A DNA stretch of 64,000 bases from Planctomycetota bacterium (GCA_019636215.1 JAHBXZ010000006.1:62001-126000); one strand, 5' to 3'. Positions 44,300-53,416 are shown, numbered from the stretch's first letter. Notes: a model not told the origin generated them from the sequence alone. Program-made: numbers and translations.

Positions 44300-45700
44300 C
44301 CACTGGCCCAGGATGCGCCGGTCGCCGCCGATTCGCTTTCCGACTTCGCCGATGGAAAGGCTACCCTCAAGCCCTTCACGCGCCTGGCGGCCAAAGGGCT
44401 GGATGAATGTTCCGGCCTTGTCTGGCACGACGGCGCCTGGTGGGCACACAACGACAGTGGCGACGGGCCGAACCTGTTCCGGTCGCCCAACCTTGATTTC
44501 ACGGATGCCGAAAGACTGGCCGTGCCCGGCGCGCGCAATGTGGATTGGGAAGACATCTGCGTCCTGGACGGCCAACTGCTGTGCTGCGACGTGGGCGACA
44601 ACGCCCGCCGCCGCGATGACGTCACCCTTTACCAGGTGCGCTACACCCGCGACGAAGCAGGCAAGGGCGCGCTGGCGCTTACCGCCTCATACCCCGTGAC
44701 CTGGCCCGACGAACCCCACGACTGCGAGGCCGCAGCCGTGATTGACGGCAAGCTGCACCTGGTGACCAAGCAGCGCGGCGAAGGCTTTACCGGCCTGTAC
44801 CGGTTCAACACACTCAAGGCCGGCGAGAAAAACACGCCCGAGCTGGTCAGCAAGCTGGATGTCGGCGCGGCCACCATGATCACGGCCGGCGACTATGACG
44901 CCGCCAGCGGCCACCTTTTCCTGCTGAGTTACACCCGCGTGTTTGTCTATGCCCGTGACGCCCTGGCCGGCGCCCCGCTGTTCAGCACGCTGATTGAGGC
45001 CGACCAGTGCGAGTCCCTGTGCATGAAAGACGGCCACCTGCACTTCACCAACGAGCAGCGCGATGTGTACGTGGTGCGCGACTACCTGAAACGCCGGCCG
45101 GTCTCGATGCTGCCGCCGAGGGTGAAGGTCAGCCTGCCCTTTGAGGACACGCGCAACGAGCTGGACGGCACCGGCGATGCCTGGAAGGCCGGCGCCGGCA
45201 CGTTGCCACTGCGCAACGGCGGAGAAACCGAGTTTCTGCGCTGGATGATTGCCGGGCCCCGCCTGCTGCTGTGTGGCCGGCTGGCCTACGAGGGCGCGTT
45301 TTCCAGCAGCAGCGAACGTGGCCAGCGCATGGGCAGCGGCCTTTGGCTGGGCGTTACAACGGAGGGCACAGACGCGCTGACCGGCGACGAGCGCATGTTT
45401 TTCATCGGCGACAACGGCGCCACCGGGCTGGATGTCTGGACGCTGGATCTTTCCAAAGGCGTCAAGCTGACGCCCTTGGCCGGTTTTGCGGGAAAGGGCC
45501 GCATTGCCGGCGGTGTGCTGACGTTCGAGATCTCGATCCCGCTGACGGACGTGTTCAATGAGGGCAAGCTTCCAAAGGCCTGCCTGGTCAACGCCTGGGG
45601 GTACGGCATGAACGGAAAGCTGGAGCCTCATGTGGCAGGGCGCAGCTTTTACGCGATGTTGCGGCCCTACACGTGGGCCGATGTGACGGTGAAGCAGTAG
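44216..45700 (+). CDS. Exported beta-propeller-like protein, signal peptide in a repeat
   Basis: A 494-residue exported protein. The N-terminus (LAPRALVALAFLACASGSC) is a usable signal peptide, but its DNA consists of two units of a dispersed repeat. The mature part begins near residue 33. Residues ~50-310 have propeller-like strands with the motifs WWAHNDSGDGPNLFR and VDWEDICVLDGQLLCCDVGDNARRRDD, seen in phytase-like/esterase-like propellers. Residues ~320-490 resemble a CBM9/DOMON-type beta-sandwich (LDGTGDAWKAG at its start, FEISIPL near its end). No ribosome-binding site is visible. Carbohydrate binding is inferred only. Confidence 0.65.
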   Translation: MRQTHIPSLAPRALVALAFLACASGSCFPLAQDAPVAADSLSDFADGKATLKPFTRLAAKGLDECSGLVWHDGAWWAHNDSGDGPNLFRSPNLDFTDAERLAVPGARNVDWEDICVLDGQLLCCDVGDNARRRDDVTLYQVRYTRDEAGKGALALTASYPVTWPDEPHDCEAAAVIDGKLHLVTKQRGEGFTGLYRFNTLKAGEKNTPELVSKLDVGAATMITAGDYDAASGHLFLLSYTRVFVYARDALAGAPLFSTLIEADQCESLCMKDGHLHFTNEQRDVYVVRDYLKRRPVSMLPPRVKVSLPFEDTRNELDGTGDAWKAGAGTLPLRNGGETEFLRWMIAGPRLLLCGRLAYEGAFSSSSERGQRMGSGLWLGVTTEGTDALTGDERMFFIGDNGATGLDVWTLDLSKGVKLTPLAGFAGKGRIAGGVLTFEISIPLTDVFNEGKLPKACLVNAWGYGMNGKLEPHVAGRSFYAMLRPYTWADVTVKQ

Positions 45701-45737
45701 GGCAGGTCAAGGTCAGGGTCAGGGAACTTGCAAACGC

Positions 45738-45775
45738 AACACGGGCCGCGCTTGTCGCGGCCCGTGTTTCTTTGT
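45738..45775. terminator. Strong bidirectional terminator
   Basis: A 13-bp stem AACACGGGCCGCG/CGCGGCCCGTGTT with a CTTGT loop and TTTCTTT, between convergent genes. Confidence 0.9.
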
Positions 45776-45785
45776 GCATCGGTTT

Positions 45786-46334
45786 CTACTTTGCGTCGTA
45801 GCTGGGCAGCACCTGCTCGATGTACCCGGTGGCCGGGTCCAGCGCGTACAGCACGTCAATCGCATAGTTGTTGCGGCCCTTGCGGCTGATCACGCACAGC
45901 AGCAGCAGGTCTTTGTTTGCCAGGCTGGACGAAAGCTTCCATTCCATGGAGGCCGCGGCGCTTACGTTTTCGGCGCTTTTGTTTTCGCCGCTGACCAGTT
46001 CAAACTGCAGGCGCACGCGGTTGGTGCTGCCGCCCTCGGCGTCTTTCATTTTGAACACGGCGCGCTGGTCGCCCTGGCGTCCGCCAAAGGCTTTGTCCAG
46101 CACAGTTTCCTTGTTCGTGGGCACGCCGTCGCGGTTCAGCCACACCTGGTGAATGCGCAGGCGCACGTTCTCTTTTTCCCAGCCGTCGTCATAGTTGGTG
46201 GCACTCAGAACCGCGCGCACATTGGTGGCATCGCTGCGCGGCATGTTGGCGTCGATCTGCGGCTTGGGCATGCCGCCGCAGCCGAACAGGATTACCGAAC
46301 ACAGGCCAAGCACCATCAGCGAAATCAGTCTCAT
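45786..46334 (-). CDS. Lipoprotein of unknown function (182 aa)
   Basis: GGAGG six bases before the ATG at 46334 fixes the start. The signal MRLISLMVLGLCSVILFGC ends in a lipobox (Cys19). The mature domain is beta-rich, with a DNMPRSDATNVR-like start, 'LRIHQVWLNRDGVP' and 'RLQFELVSGENKS', and looks like an immunoglobulin-like sandwich. It is divergent from the 46.5-kb gene, with 122 bases between starts. No family is recognised. Confidence 0.7.
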   Translation of the reverse strand: MRLISLMVLGLCSVILFGCGGMPKPQIDANMPRSDATNVRAVLSATNYDDGWEKENVRLRIHQVWLNRDGVPTNKETVLDKAFGGRQGDQRAVFKMKDAEGGSTNRVRLQFELVSGENKSAENVSAAASMEWKLSSSLANKDLLLLCVISRKGRNNYAIDVLYALDPATGYIEQVLPSYDAK

Positions 46335-46434
46335 GTCTAACCTCCGGTTGGGCCGCGAGTTTGCCCGAACCCGCGTGAAGTTTCCAGCCATTCACCGGCG
46401 TGCTTTTGCGCACCCTTGTGTGCCCGTCGCGGAT

Positions 46435-46440
46435 TACACT
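46435..46440 (+). promoter_or_regulatory. Candidate -10 box (TACACT) with short leader
   Basis: GGATTACACT followed by AAGAGC-GGAGG-TTTCC-ATG: -10, then ribosome-binding site, then start codon (46457) within 25 bases. The same arrangement recurs at 50016. Confidence 0.45.
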
Positions 46441-46456
46441 AAGAGCGGAGGTTTCC

Positions 46457-48403
46457 ATGAAGTTTGCCGTTCGGGTTGCCGTGGCCGCGCTGCTGGTGAT
46501 TGCCGGCGGCGTCGGCCTGTTCTGGGTGGTCCGCCACAAGCAGCAGCAGGACACCTACGAAGTCGAACGCACCGACATCAAGCCCGCCACGGTGCGCGAC
46601 CTGCTGGCCGACGACGACCCTGCCGCCAAGAAACCCGTCTTTGACCCGGATTTATTCGACAGCCGCCTTTTCGGCCCGGCCGACAACCGCTGGCAGATCA
46701 ACCAAAGCGCCGCGCTGCTGGCATTGGACGTGCCCGACCTGACCCCCGATCGCGACGACCACCTGCTGCGCCTTTACCCCGATTACGCCCGCGCCGCACG
46801 CGACCTTGCGGGCCGCGACGTAAACCTGCTGCCCAGCGTCAACCTGGTCGGCGGCAAGGCCAAGCAGTTTGACGACGGCCTGTACGCGGCGCTGGAACTT
46901 CACATGGCCAGCAACCGCGAACAGGGCCTGCGCAGCATCGAAGTGCTGCTGCGCCAGATGATGACCGAATGCGGCCCGCGCACAGAGGCCTACGCCTGGA
47001 TCTGGGCGGCGCTGTACCTCGGCGGGTACATCACCGGCGACGAGGCCGCCCGCCGCCCCGCCGGGGCTGAAACGTTCCTGCGCAGCTTTGATGCAAGGCA
47101 CCACGAAAGCGACGTGGTCGGCTTCTATGAGTGGAGCGCCGAACTGAAAAACTGTTTTCGCTTCCTGCGTTACCTGCAGCAGGATTTTCCCGGCCGCGCC
47201 GGCCTGCCCGACGCGCTGCTGCGCGCCCTGTTGAAGAACCCCAGTTGCGTGGAAATGTACCAGCGCATGCTGGGCTGGTACGCCCGGCTGACCAACCCGC
47301 TGGACCGCGTGAACCTGCTGGACCTGGCCGAAACCGGCGACGACGTGCGCGAGATCGCCCATCGCAAGGGCGTAATCGCCAGCCTGCACTTTCTGCCTTA
47401 CTCAAAGTCACGCGAGACAGAACTGTTCAACAGGCTCTACCCCGAAGGCCTGCCCGGCGCCGGGGCCGACCTGATGGTGGACTTCATCAAGGCCATCCGC
47501 GACGGCAAACTCGACCTCAAGCCCGGCACGGACAGCGGCTGGTACGATTACCAGCTTTACGCACTCGAAGCCTTTGTGCTGCCCGAACGCGGTGCAGAAA
47601 ACACCAAGCTGGTCCTGAGCAAGAAGTACAAGCTGCGGCTGATTGAGGCCTTCAAGGCCATGGTCACCAAGCACCGCGAGACCCATGTGCGGCAGGTCGG
47701 CGTGGCCGGAAACGCCGCGGCATCCGCAGATCGCGAGCGTCCTGCCGGGCGGCTTTCACCGCGGCTGCGTGTCGAGCCCAACCCCACGTACTTCTTGCGT
47801 TACGCGCGCAGCTACGCGTTCTTGCAGAAGTTCCTGGTCTCTGAGGTGGAAGACCTGAACACCCTGCACGGCGCGCGCGCCGGCGGCTGGCGCGGCCTGC
47901 CGCTGGGCGACGAACTTGAGGAAATGCGCCTGCTGTTCTACGGCCTGCACCTGGTGAGCTGCGAAGACATCGGCATGAAGGACGAACTGCTGGCCAACGA
48001 GGTCGAGAACAAGGACCTTGCCCGTGCACTGGCCGCAAAGTGGCTCAAGGGCTGGCAGGATGACCCGGACCTTTCTGCCGATACCCGCGTGGCCGTGCCG
48101 GTGTATTTCGACTTCGGGAAGACCACAAAGTTCTGGGGCACGATTGGCGTGCGCGGCATACCGCTGGACGCGCGCTGGCAGACCCGGCCAAGCTGGCGCC
48201 CCCTGCCCGGCGAAGGAGAACAGCCGGGCGACTGGCAGCAGATGGAATGGCACCAGTTGGACCGCAGCAGGTACGTGATCCTGGTGGACGAGTTCGCCGA
48301 GTTCGCGCTCAAGGGCAGCACCGCCCTGTCGCGCAGCCAGTTCCGCAAAATCTGCGACCGCGCCACCACCAAAGAAGAAGTGCTCAAACTGCTGGGCGAG
48401 TAA
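46457..48403 (+). CDS. Large membrane-anchored periplasmic protein of unknown function (648 aa)
   Basis: GGAGG before the ATG at 46457 supports the start. A single N-terminal hydrophobic helix (residues 5-24, with no clear cleavage site) probably anchors the protein, leaving ~620 residues outside. The body is mostly alpha-helical, rich in Asp, Arg and Leu, with long amphipathic helices. It contains RLSPRLRVEPNPTYFLRYARSYAFLQKFL near the middle and a C-terminal acidic segment. No enzymatic motif or repeat is recognised. A MocR-type regulator gene converges from the other side. Confidence 0.7.
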   Translation: MKFAVRVAVAALLVIAGGVGLFWVVRHKQQQDTYEVERTDIKPATVRDLLADDDPAAKKPVFDPDLFDSRLFGPADNRWQINQSAALLALDVPDLTPDRDDHLLRLYPDYARAARDLAGRDVNLLPSVNLVGGKAKQFDDGLYAALELHMASNREQGLRSIEVLLRQMMTECGPRTEAYAWIWAALYLGGYITGDEAARRPAGAETFLRSFDARHHESDVVGFYEWSAELKNCFRFLRYLQQDFPGRAGLPDALLRALLKNPSCVEMYQRMLGWYARLTNPLDRVNLLDLAETGDDVREIAHRKGVIASLHFLPYSKSRETELFNRLYPEGLPGAGADLMVDFIKAIRDGKLDLKPGTDSGWYDYQLYALEAFVLPERGAENTKLVLSKKYKLRLIEAFKAMVTKHRETHVRQVGVAGNAAASADRERPAGRLSPRLRVEPNPTYFLRYARSYAFLQKFLVSEVEDLNTLHGARAGGWRGLPLGDELEEMRLLFYGLHLVSCEDIGMKDELLANEVENKDLARALAAKWLKGWQDDPDLSADTRVAVPVYFDFGKTTKFWGTIGVRGIPLDARWQTRPSWRPLPGEGEQPGDWQQMEWHQLDRSRYVILVDEFAEFALKGSTALSRSQFRKICDRATTKEEVLKLLGE

Positions 48404-48412
48404 CAGGCCGCC

Positions 48413-49900
48413 TTACTTCCAGGCCAGGCCCAGCCGCCTTGCGGCCTCCTGCAACTGTGCCGTGGGCAGGGCCGTGAACCCCAGCATCAGCCGGTTGGGT
48501 GCGCGGGCCGGGTCGGCAAAGCACACGCCGGGGTCGAACATCCGCACGCCGGACGCTGCCGCGCGGGCCAGGGCCTGTTCGCGCGTCAGGTGCGCGGGAA
48601 CGTTCACGGCCAGCTTCATGCCGCCGGCGGCATGGGGCGCGTGAAGCGCGCCCGGCAGGTGCCGCTGCAACGCCTGCATCAGGGCGGCGCGCTTTTCAGC
48701 ATAATGGGCGCGCATGCGGCGCAAGTGCCGTTCAAAGTGGCCTTCTTCAATGAACTGGGTCAGCGCCGCGCTTTCCAGCATCGAGGGCATGAAGTCCACG
48801 TGCCACTTCATGGCCACCATCGCTGCTACCAGCCATTGCGGCGCCACGACATAGCCCACCCGCAGGCCCGGGTACATCACCTTGCTGAAGCTGCCGACGT
48901 AGCACACCACGCCCGCCGAATCGATGCCCGCCAGCGCCCGCACCGGGCGGCCTTCGTACCGGAACTCGCTGTCGTAGTCGTCTTCAATGATCATGAACCC
49001 GTGGCGGGCCGCCAGCTCCAGCAGTTCCATGCGGCGGCCGGCGCTCAGTGTCGCCCCGGTCGGGTACTGGTGGCTTGGCGTCAGGTACAGCAGCTTCGGC
49101 GCGGGCTGCTGGCGCACGGCCGCCGCGACTGCCGCCGGCACCGCGCCCTCGACGTCCACCGACACCGGCACCACCCGCGCGCCCAGGCTGCCCAGCGCGC
49201 TGCGCGCACCCAGGTAACCGGGGTCTTCCATCATCACCCGGTCGTCCGGCCCGGCCAGCAGGCTGGCCGTCAGCCACAGGCCCTGCTGGCTGCCGCTGGT
49301 CACCAGCACGTTTTCAAAGCTGCAGTCAATGCCGCGTGCCCGCCCCAGGTAGGCGGCAATCGCACGGCGCAGCTCGGGCTGGCCCCAGGCGCAGCCGTAG
49401 TTCATGCGGTCCTTGCGCGCCACCAGCAGCTGGTTGCCGACAATGCGCCGCCATTGCCGCAGCGGAAACGCCTGCAGGTCCGGCAGGCCGTTGCGCAGGT
49501 CAAGGTCTATGCCCGGCATCGGCGTGGGCCCGGCAGGGTCCATGATGCGCGCATAGGCCGCCGGCGGCACCGGGCTGTTGGCCAGGGCAACACGCTTGAG
49601 CTGCCCGAAATTCGGCCGGGACGTGCCCGGGCTGAACTGCGTCTGCGGCAACTCGCGCGCCACAAACGTGCCGCTGCCGTGCCGGCCCTCCAGAAAGCCT
49701 TCGACAATCAGTTGCTCAAAGGCCTGGGCCACCGTGTTGCGGTTGACGCGCAGCTCTTTGGCCAGCGACCGCGTGCTGGGCACGCGCTCGCCCCGGCGCA
49801 GGCGGCCCGAAAGCACATCCTGCCGGATCGAATCCGCAATCCGCTGGTACAGCGGCGCCTGGGCCAATCCGGCGTCAAGATCAACAAGCAGGTCTGGCAT
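48413..49900 (-). CDS. MocR/PdxR-type regulator (GntR wHTH fused to PLP aminotransferase fold)
   Basis: A 495-residue regulator. Residues ~10-75 are a GntR winged helix (LYQRIADSIRQDVLSGRLRRGERVPSTRSLA), and ~110-490 are a class-I aminotransferase fold. The PLP-binding Lys is in YVGSFSKVMYPGLRVGYV. MocR proteins sense PLP or amino-compound adducts and control vitamin B6, GABA or taurine genes. The start at 49900 (MPDLLVDLDAG) follows GGAG. No pdxST, gabT or transporter gene is nearby, so the regulon is unknown. The upstream intergenic sequence contains TGTGGTACAAATT, similar in style to MocR boxes. Confidence 0.9.
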   Translation of the reverse strand: MPDLLVDLDAGLAQAPLYQRIADSIRQDVLSGRLRRGERVPSTRSLAKELRVNRNTVAQAFEQLIVEGFLEGRHGSGTFVARELPQTQFSPGTSRPNFGQLKRVALANSPVPPAAYARIMDPAGPTPMPGIDLDLRNGLPDLQAFPLRQWRRIVGNQLLVARKDRMNYGCAWGQPELRRAIAAYLGRARGIDCSFENVLVTSGSQQGLWLTASLLAGPDDRVMMEDPGYLGARSALGSLGARVVPVSVDVEGAVPAAVAAAVRQQPAPKLLYLTPSHQYPTGATLSAGRRMELLELAARHGFMIIEDDYDSEFRYEGRPVRALAGIDSAGVVCYVGSFSKVMYPGLRVGYVVAPQWLVAAMVAMKWHVDFMPSMLESAALTQFIEEGHFERHLRRMRAHYAEKRAALMQALQRHLPGALHAPHAAGGMKLAVNVPAHLTREQALARAAASGVRMFDPGVCFADPARAPNRLMLGFTALPTAQLQEAARRLGLAWK

Positions 49901-50015
49901 TGTGTCTCCGGGCTGAACCACAATTACGAAAAAGGCCTGCCCCTGTGGTACAAATTCACCGACCTGGCTGGGCCACTTACCGACCGCTGTGGGTGTTCCG
50001 CGCCGCGCCGCGCGT

Positions 50016-50021
50016 TACACT
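50016..50021 (+). promoter_or_regulatory. Candidate -10 box (TACACT)
   Basis: CGTTACACT followed by GTGCCC-GGAGG-TGCCAA-ATG (50039). The spacing is nearly identical to the promoter at 46435. Confidence 0.45.
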
Positions 50022-50038
50022 GTGCCCGGAGGTGCCAA

Positions 50039-50638
50039 ATGGGTGACCCCAAGAAAAAGGGCGGCAGCAAAGGCCTGACACTGCTTGGCCTGGTGCTGCT
50101 GGTTGTGATTGCCGGCGGCGTGGCCGGCTTTTTGAACCCCGAACTGCCCGTCGTCGGCCCGCTGGTTCGCACGTTCTTCAAGGTCGGTGCCGAGAAACTT
50201 GACAAATCGGGCGTCTACACCGTCAAGGTCACCAGCGTGGTGCTCAGCGCCGAAGAGTTCAATCCCGATGAAAACCTGGACATCCAGGTCAGTGTCGAAA
50301 GCGTCAACGCCGAGGGCAAAACCCGCACACTGTGGGAAAGCAAGCAGTTCGGCGCACGCAAGGCCAAGGTGGGCAAGGACCCCCTGACCGCCAACTGGCT
50401 GGACCGGCCCTTTGACATCGAATGGCGTGCCGGCGACAAGCTGCTGGTCAAGGTGTGGGACCGCGCGGGCCTGGGCAGCACCGAACTGTGCGTATGGGAA
50501 ATCAGCGGCGGCGAGGTTTTCCCGCTCAAGGGCTCGCACACCTTTGACAAGGTCAAGGGCAAGACACCACGCCCGGGCGGCACCAACCAGATTGTGTTTG
50601 AGGCCTCGCGCAAGGGCGACCTGCCCGCGACGCAGTAG
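50039..50638 (+). CDS. Membrane-anchored beta-sandwich protein (199 aa)
   Basis: GGAGG before the ATG at 50039 sets the start; the much longer frame through it runs antisense to the regulator gene and is an artefact. After a Lys/Gly-rich start (MGDPKKKGGSKG) comes one TM helix (about 13-32). An exported domain follows whose strands (VYTVKVTSVVLSAEEF..; FDIEWRAGDKLLVKVWDRAG) resemble a C2-like sandwich. It may share a transcript with kdsA, 77 bases downstream. Function unknown. Confidence 0.65.
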   Translation: MGDPKKKGGSKGLTLLGLVLLVVIAGGVAGFLNPELPVVGPLVRTFFKVGAEKLDKSGVYTVKVTSVVLSAEEFNPDENLDIQVSVESVNAEGKTRTLWESKQFGARKAKVGKDPLTANWLDRPFDIEWRAGDKLLVKVWDRAGLGSTELCVWEISGGEVFPLKGSHTFDKVKGKTPRPGGTNQIVFEASRKGDLPATQ

Positions 50639-50643
50639 TGGCC

Positions 50644-50671
50644 CTGAACGCGCAGCGTAAGCAAGCGCCAT
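50644..50671 (+). repeat. 28-bp dispersed repeat, third copy
   Basis: It matches the units at 29598-29625 and 29669-29696 (CTGAACGCG..GCGTAAGC.AGCGCCAT) and lies directly after a stop codon, like the first copy. Confidence 0.7.
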
Positions 50672-50715
50672 CGCGTCAAACGGTTTGGATTCGACGGCAA
50701 GAGACCCGGAGAAGC

Positions 50716-51537
50716 ATGAAACTCGGCAAACTCAACCTTGACGGCAAGAAGCTGTTTGTCATCGCCGGCCCCTGCGTGCTCGAAAACGCCGACACGCCCT
50801 GCCTGATTGCGGAATCCATGCGCAAGGCCTGCGCCGACGCCGGCCTGCCGTACATCTTCAAGGCCAGTTTTGACAAGGCCAACCGCACCAGCGGCAAAAG
50901 CTTTCGCGGCCCGGGCATAGAGGAAGGGCTGAAGCAACTGGCAAAGATCAAACAGCAGTTCGACGTGCCTGTGCTGACCGACGTGCATGATGCCGCACAG
51001 TGCGGGCCGGTGGCCGAGGTCTGCGACGTGCTGCAGATCCCGGCGTTTCTGTGCCGCCAGACCGACCTGCTGGAGGCCGCCGCCGAAGCCGCCCTGAAAC
51101 ACAACCGCGTGGTGAACATCAAGAAGGGCCAGTTTCTTGCACCCTGGGACATGCAGAAGGTTGTCGACAAGATGACCGAAAGCGGGGCCAAGGGGCGCGT
51201 GATGCTGACCGAACGCGGCGCGAGTTTTGGCTACAACAACCTGGTCAGTGACATGCGCAGCATCCCGATTATGCAGAAGACCGGCTGCCCCGTGATCATG
51301 GACGCCACCCACAGTGTGCAGTTGCCCGGCGGCATGGGCGACAAAAGCGGCGGCCAGCGCGAGTATGCCCCGGTGATGGCGCGGGCGGCCGTGGCTGCCG
51401 GCTGCGACGGCCTGTTCGCCGAAACCCACCCCGACCCCGAAAAGGCCCTGAGTGACGGGCCGAACATGATCTACCTGAAAGACATGCCCGCGCTGCTGAA
51501 GCAGCTTGACGCCCTGTTCAAGCTGGTGCGCGGTTGA
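50716..51537 (+). CDS. kdsA: 3-deoxy-D-manno-octulosonate 8-phosphate synthase
   Basis: A 273-residue KDO8P synthase that condenses arabinose-5-phosphate with phosphoenolpyruvate in LPS core (KDO) synthesis. Signatures seen are IAGPCVLEN, FKASFDKANRTS, FRGPGIEEGL, TDVHD, ERGASFGYNNLVSDMR, DATHSVQ and ETHPDP. Cys15 in AGPC may belong to a metal-dependent type. The start is ATG 50716 with GGAGA upstream. Other KDO genes (kdsB, kdsD, waaA) are not nearby. Its presence implies an LPS-type outer membrane. Confidence 0.96.
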   Translation: MKLGKLNLDGKKLFVIAGPCVLENADTPCLIAESMRKACADAGLPYIFKASFDKANRTSGKSFRGPGIEEGLKQLAKIKQQFDVPVLTDVHDAAQCGPVAEVCDVLQIPAFLCRQTDLLEAAAEAALKHNRVVNIKKGQFLAPWDMQKVVDKMTESGAKGRVMLTERGASFGYNNLVSDMRSIPIMQKTGCPVIMDATHSVQLPGGMGDKSGGQREYAPVMARAAVAAGCDGLFAETHPDPEKALSDGPNMIYLKDMPALLKQLDALFKLVRG

Positions 51538-51581
51538 TCAATCCAGGCGCAAACTGACGGTTGTCCCACGCACCTGTGCGC

Positions 51582-52319
51582 TCACGGTGCCGTTGCCGGT
51601 GTGAGCCATGCTTCCAGCGTGTCCATGAACGTAAGCCCATGGCGCAGGTCGCCCCGGTGCGGCGTGGCGGCGGATTGCCGCAATGCCGGGCCCGTGACTT
51701 CCGGGCCTTTGCCGTTGGCCGCCAGCAGCCATGCCATCGCGGCCGTCTGGGGCGGGCCGAAGCCTGCCGCCTGCGCGGCCGGGCCGGCGGCGTCGCACGC
51801 AATGGCCAGCACCGCCGGGGCGCGGCCGTGATCGACCCAGTGCGCGGCCGTGGCAAGGGCCGTGATGCCGGAACGCTCACCGTCGCAGAACAACGCGCAG
51901 CGCCCGCGCAGCTTGAACTGAATCGCCACTTCGCCCTGGAACATGCTGGGCAGCGTGTACACGAACAGCGCCGGCGAGGGCGCGCCCGCCCTGCGGGTGG
52001 CCTCAAACTGGGCGTCAACTTCCAGGCAGCCCAGTGCGGTGCCGCCGGACTGCGCGATCTCGTCGCGGTTGCGGCCCTCAAAGCCGCCGGCGCGCTGGAT
52101 CAGCTGGGCTGCGGCCACGGCCACCTTGCACAGCGGGTCCATGCGCCCGAACTTCGGAAAGGGCTCGTCAAAGAAGTACTTCGCGCGCAGGGGCGGCAGC
52201 CCGAACGCGTCAGGCGGGCCGGCGCCAAGTTCCGCCCAGGTGGCGCGGTGCGTGCCGGCCGGGCCCCGCCACTGCAGGCCGGCGGGGCAGATGCGAGAGT
52301 ACGCAATCAGGCGGGCCAT
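51582..52319 (-). CDS. Beta-ketoacyl synthase chain-length-factor-like protein
   Basis: A 245-residue thiolase-fold protein matching the short 'ketoacyl synthase N-terminal-like' family (PF13723 type) found beside full ketoacyl synthases in aryl-polyene-like clusters. The segment PSMFQGEVAIQFKLRGR aligns with the KS approach to the active site. The nucleophile position reads GERSG, with Glu148 in place of Cys, so it should not condense by itself. The start overlaps the KS gene by 13 bases, so a stable heterodimer is likely. No ACP, ketoreductase or dehydratase is adjacent. Confidence 0.75.
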   Translation of the reverse strand: MARLIAYSRICPAGLQWRGPAGTHRATWAELGAGPPDAFGLPPLRAKYFFDEPFPKFGRMDPLCKVAVAAAQLIQRAGGFEGRNRDEIAQSGGTALGCLEVDAQFEATRRAGAPSPALFVYTLPSMFQGEVAIQFKLRGRCALFCDGERSGITALATAAHWVDHGRAPAVLAIACDAAGPAAQAAGFGPPQTAAMAWLLAANGKGPEVTGPALRQSAATPHRGDLRHGLTFMDTLEAWLTPATAP

Positions 52320-53416
52320 GGGCCCTCCCCCGGCGCAACCAGGATCGCCGTGTTCATGCCGCCAAATCCGCTGTTGGTGGTCAGCACCAGGCCCGGCGTC
52401 AACTGGCGCGCGGTGCCGTGCACGACATCCAGCGCGAACTCCTGCTCTCCGCGCGCAAATCCGGCCGTGGGGGGCACCCGGCCGGTGACGGCCACATGCG
52501 CGCTGAGAATCACCTCGATCAGCCCGGCCGCGCCCAGGGTGTGCCCGATGGCGCCCTTGATGCCGAACACCGGCGGCACACGCGGCCCGAACACGGCATG
52601 AAACGCCCGGGCTTCCATCGCGTCATTGTAAACCGTGCCGGTACCGTGGCCGCAGATCGCGATGACCCTTGACTTGTCAACACCAGCCAGCGCCCGCTGC
52701 ATGGCCAGCGCCAGGCCGCTGCCGTCGCGCGAAGGGCCGCTGATGTGGTTGGCATCGTTGCTGGCGCCCCAGCCCACCATGCGCGGCGCGCCCGGCGCGT
52801 CCGCCGCGCGCAACAGCACGCAGGCCGCCCCGGCCTCGCCCAGTGAAAGGCCGTCGCGCGTGGCGTCAAAGGGCCGCGCGCCGGTGGGCGATACGCCCTG
52901 CAGGGCGTGAAACCCCTGTGCGACAAACGGCGACAATCCGTCGGCGCCCAGCACCAGTGCGCGGTCGGCTTCGCCATCCTGCAGCAGTTCGGCGGCCTCG
53001 ATCACCGCCTGTGCCCCGGAAACGCAGGCATTGCTTACCGTCAGCCTGCGCGCGGGCAGGCCGGGAACCATGTCGTCCAGGGCATGGGCCAGGCCTTGCA
53101 GGCCGGGGCGGGCGCGGCCGTCGGCCAGCCAGTCGTCCATGTCGCCCTTGGTTGCGGCCAGGACCATGGCATCGCGCCCGGGCGCAGACTGGTGTGCCGG
53201 CCACACCCGGCGCAGCGCCGCAAAGGCCAGCGCGGTTGCCGCATGGCCCGCAAAACCCGGGTCCAAGGTGCTGGCCGGGGCGCCGTACCCAAGGTGCGGT
53301 CGCGGCTGAAGCAGCGATTGCCCGCTGTAGATCAGGCCCAGCCAGTCGTCATGCGGCGCCAGCCCGCGCGGAAGCGCGCAGGCGTTGGCGACAATGGCAA
53401 CAGGTGGCAGAGCCAT
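52307..53416 (-). CDS. Beta-ketoacyl-ACP synthase (KAS I/II type)
   Basis: A 369-residue condensing enzyme with the full triad: Cys131 in SNACVSGAQ, His257 in CGHGTGTVYND, and Lys287/His292 in GIKGAIGHTLGAAG. It is slightly short compared with FabF (about 410) and lacks the usual first loop. It is co-translated with the chain-length-factor-like gene. The pair probably makes a polyunsaturated or specialised acyl chain on ACP; primary fatty-acid synthesis is less likely because such pairs are typical of aryl polyene or type II polyketide systems. The product is unknown. Confidence 0.88.
   Translation of the reverse strand: MALPPVAIVANACALPRGLAPHDDWLGLIYSGQSLLQPRPHLGYGAPASTLDPGFAGHAATALAFAALRRVWPAHQSAPGRDAMVLAATKGDMDDWLADGRARPGLQGLAHALDDMVPGLPARRLTVSNACVSGAQAVIEAAELLQDGEADRALVLGADGLSPFVAQGFHALQGVSPTGARPFDATRDGLSLGEAGAACVLLRAADAPGAPRMVGWGASNDANHISGPSRDGSGLALAMQRALAGVDKSRVIAICGHGTGTVYNDAMEARAFHAVFGPRVPPVFGIKGAIGHTLGAAGLIEVILSAHVAVTGRVPPTAGFARGEQEFALDVVHGTARQLTPGLVLTTNSGFGGMNTAILVAPGEGPWPA

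Noticed and set aside
48590..50038. Plus-strand extension of the 199-residue protein to 682 residues
   Set aside because: The extension is antisense to the MocR-type regulator. GGAGG and a clear membrane-anchor start at 50039 define the real gene.
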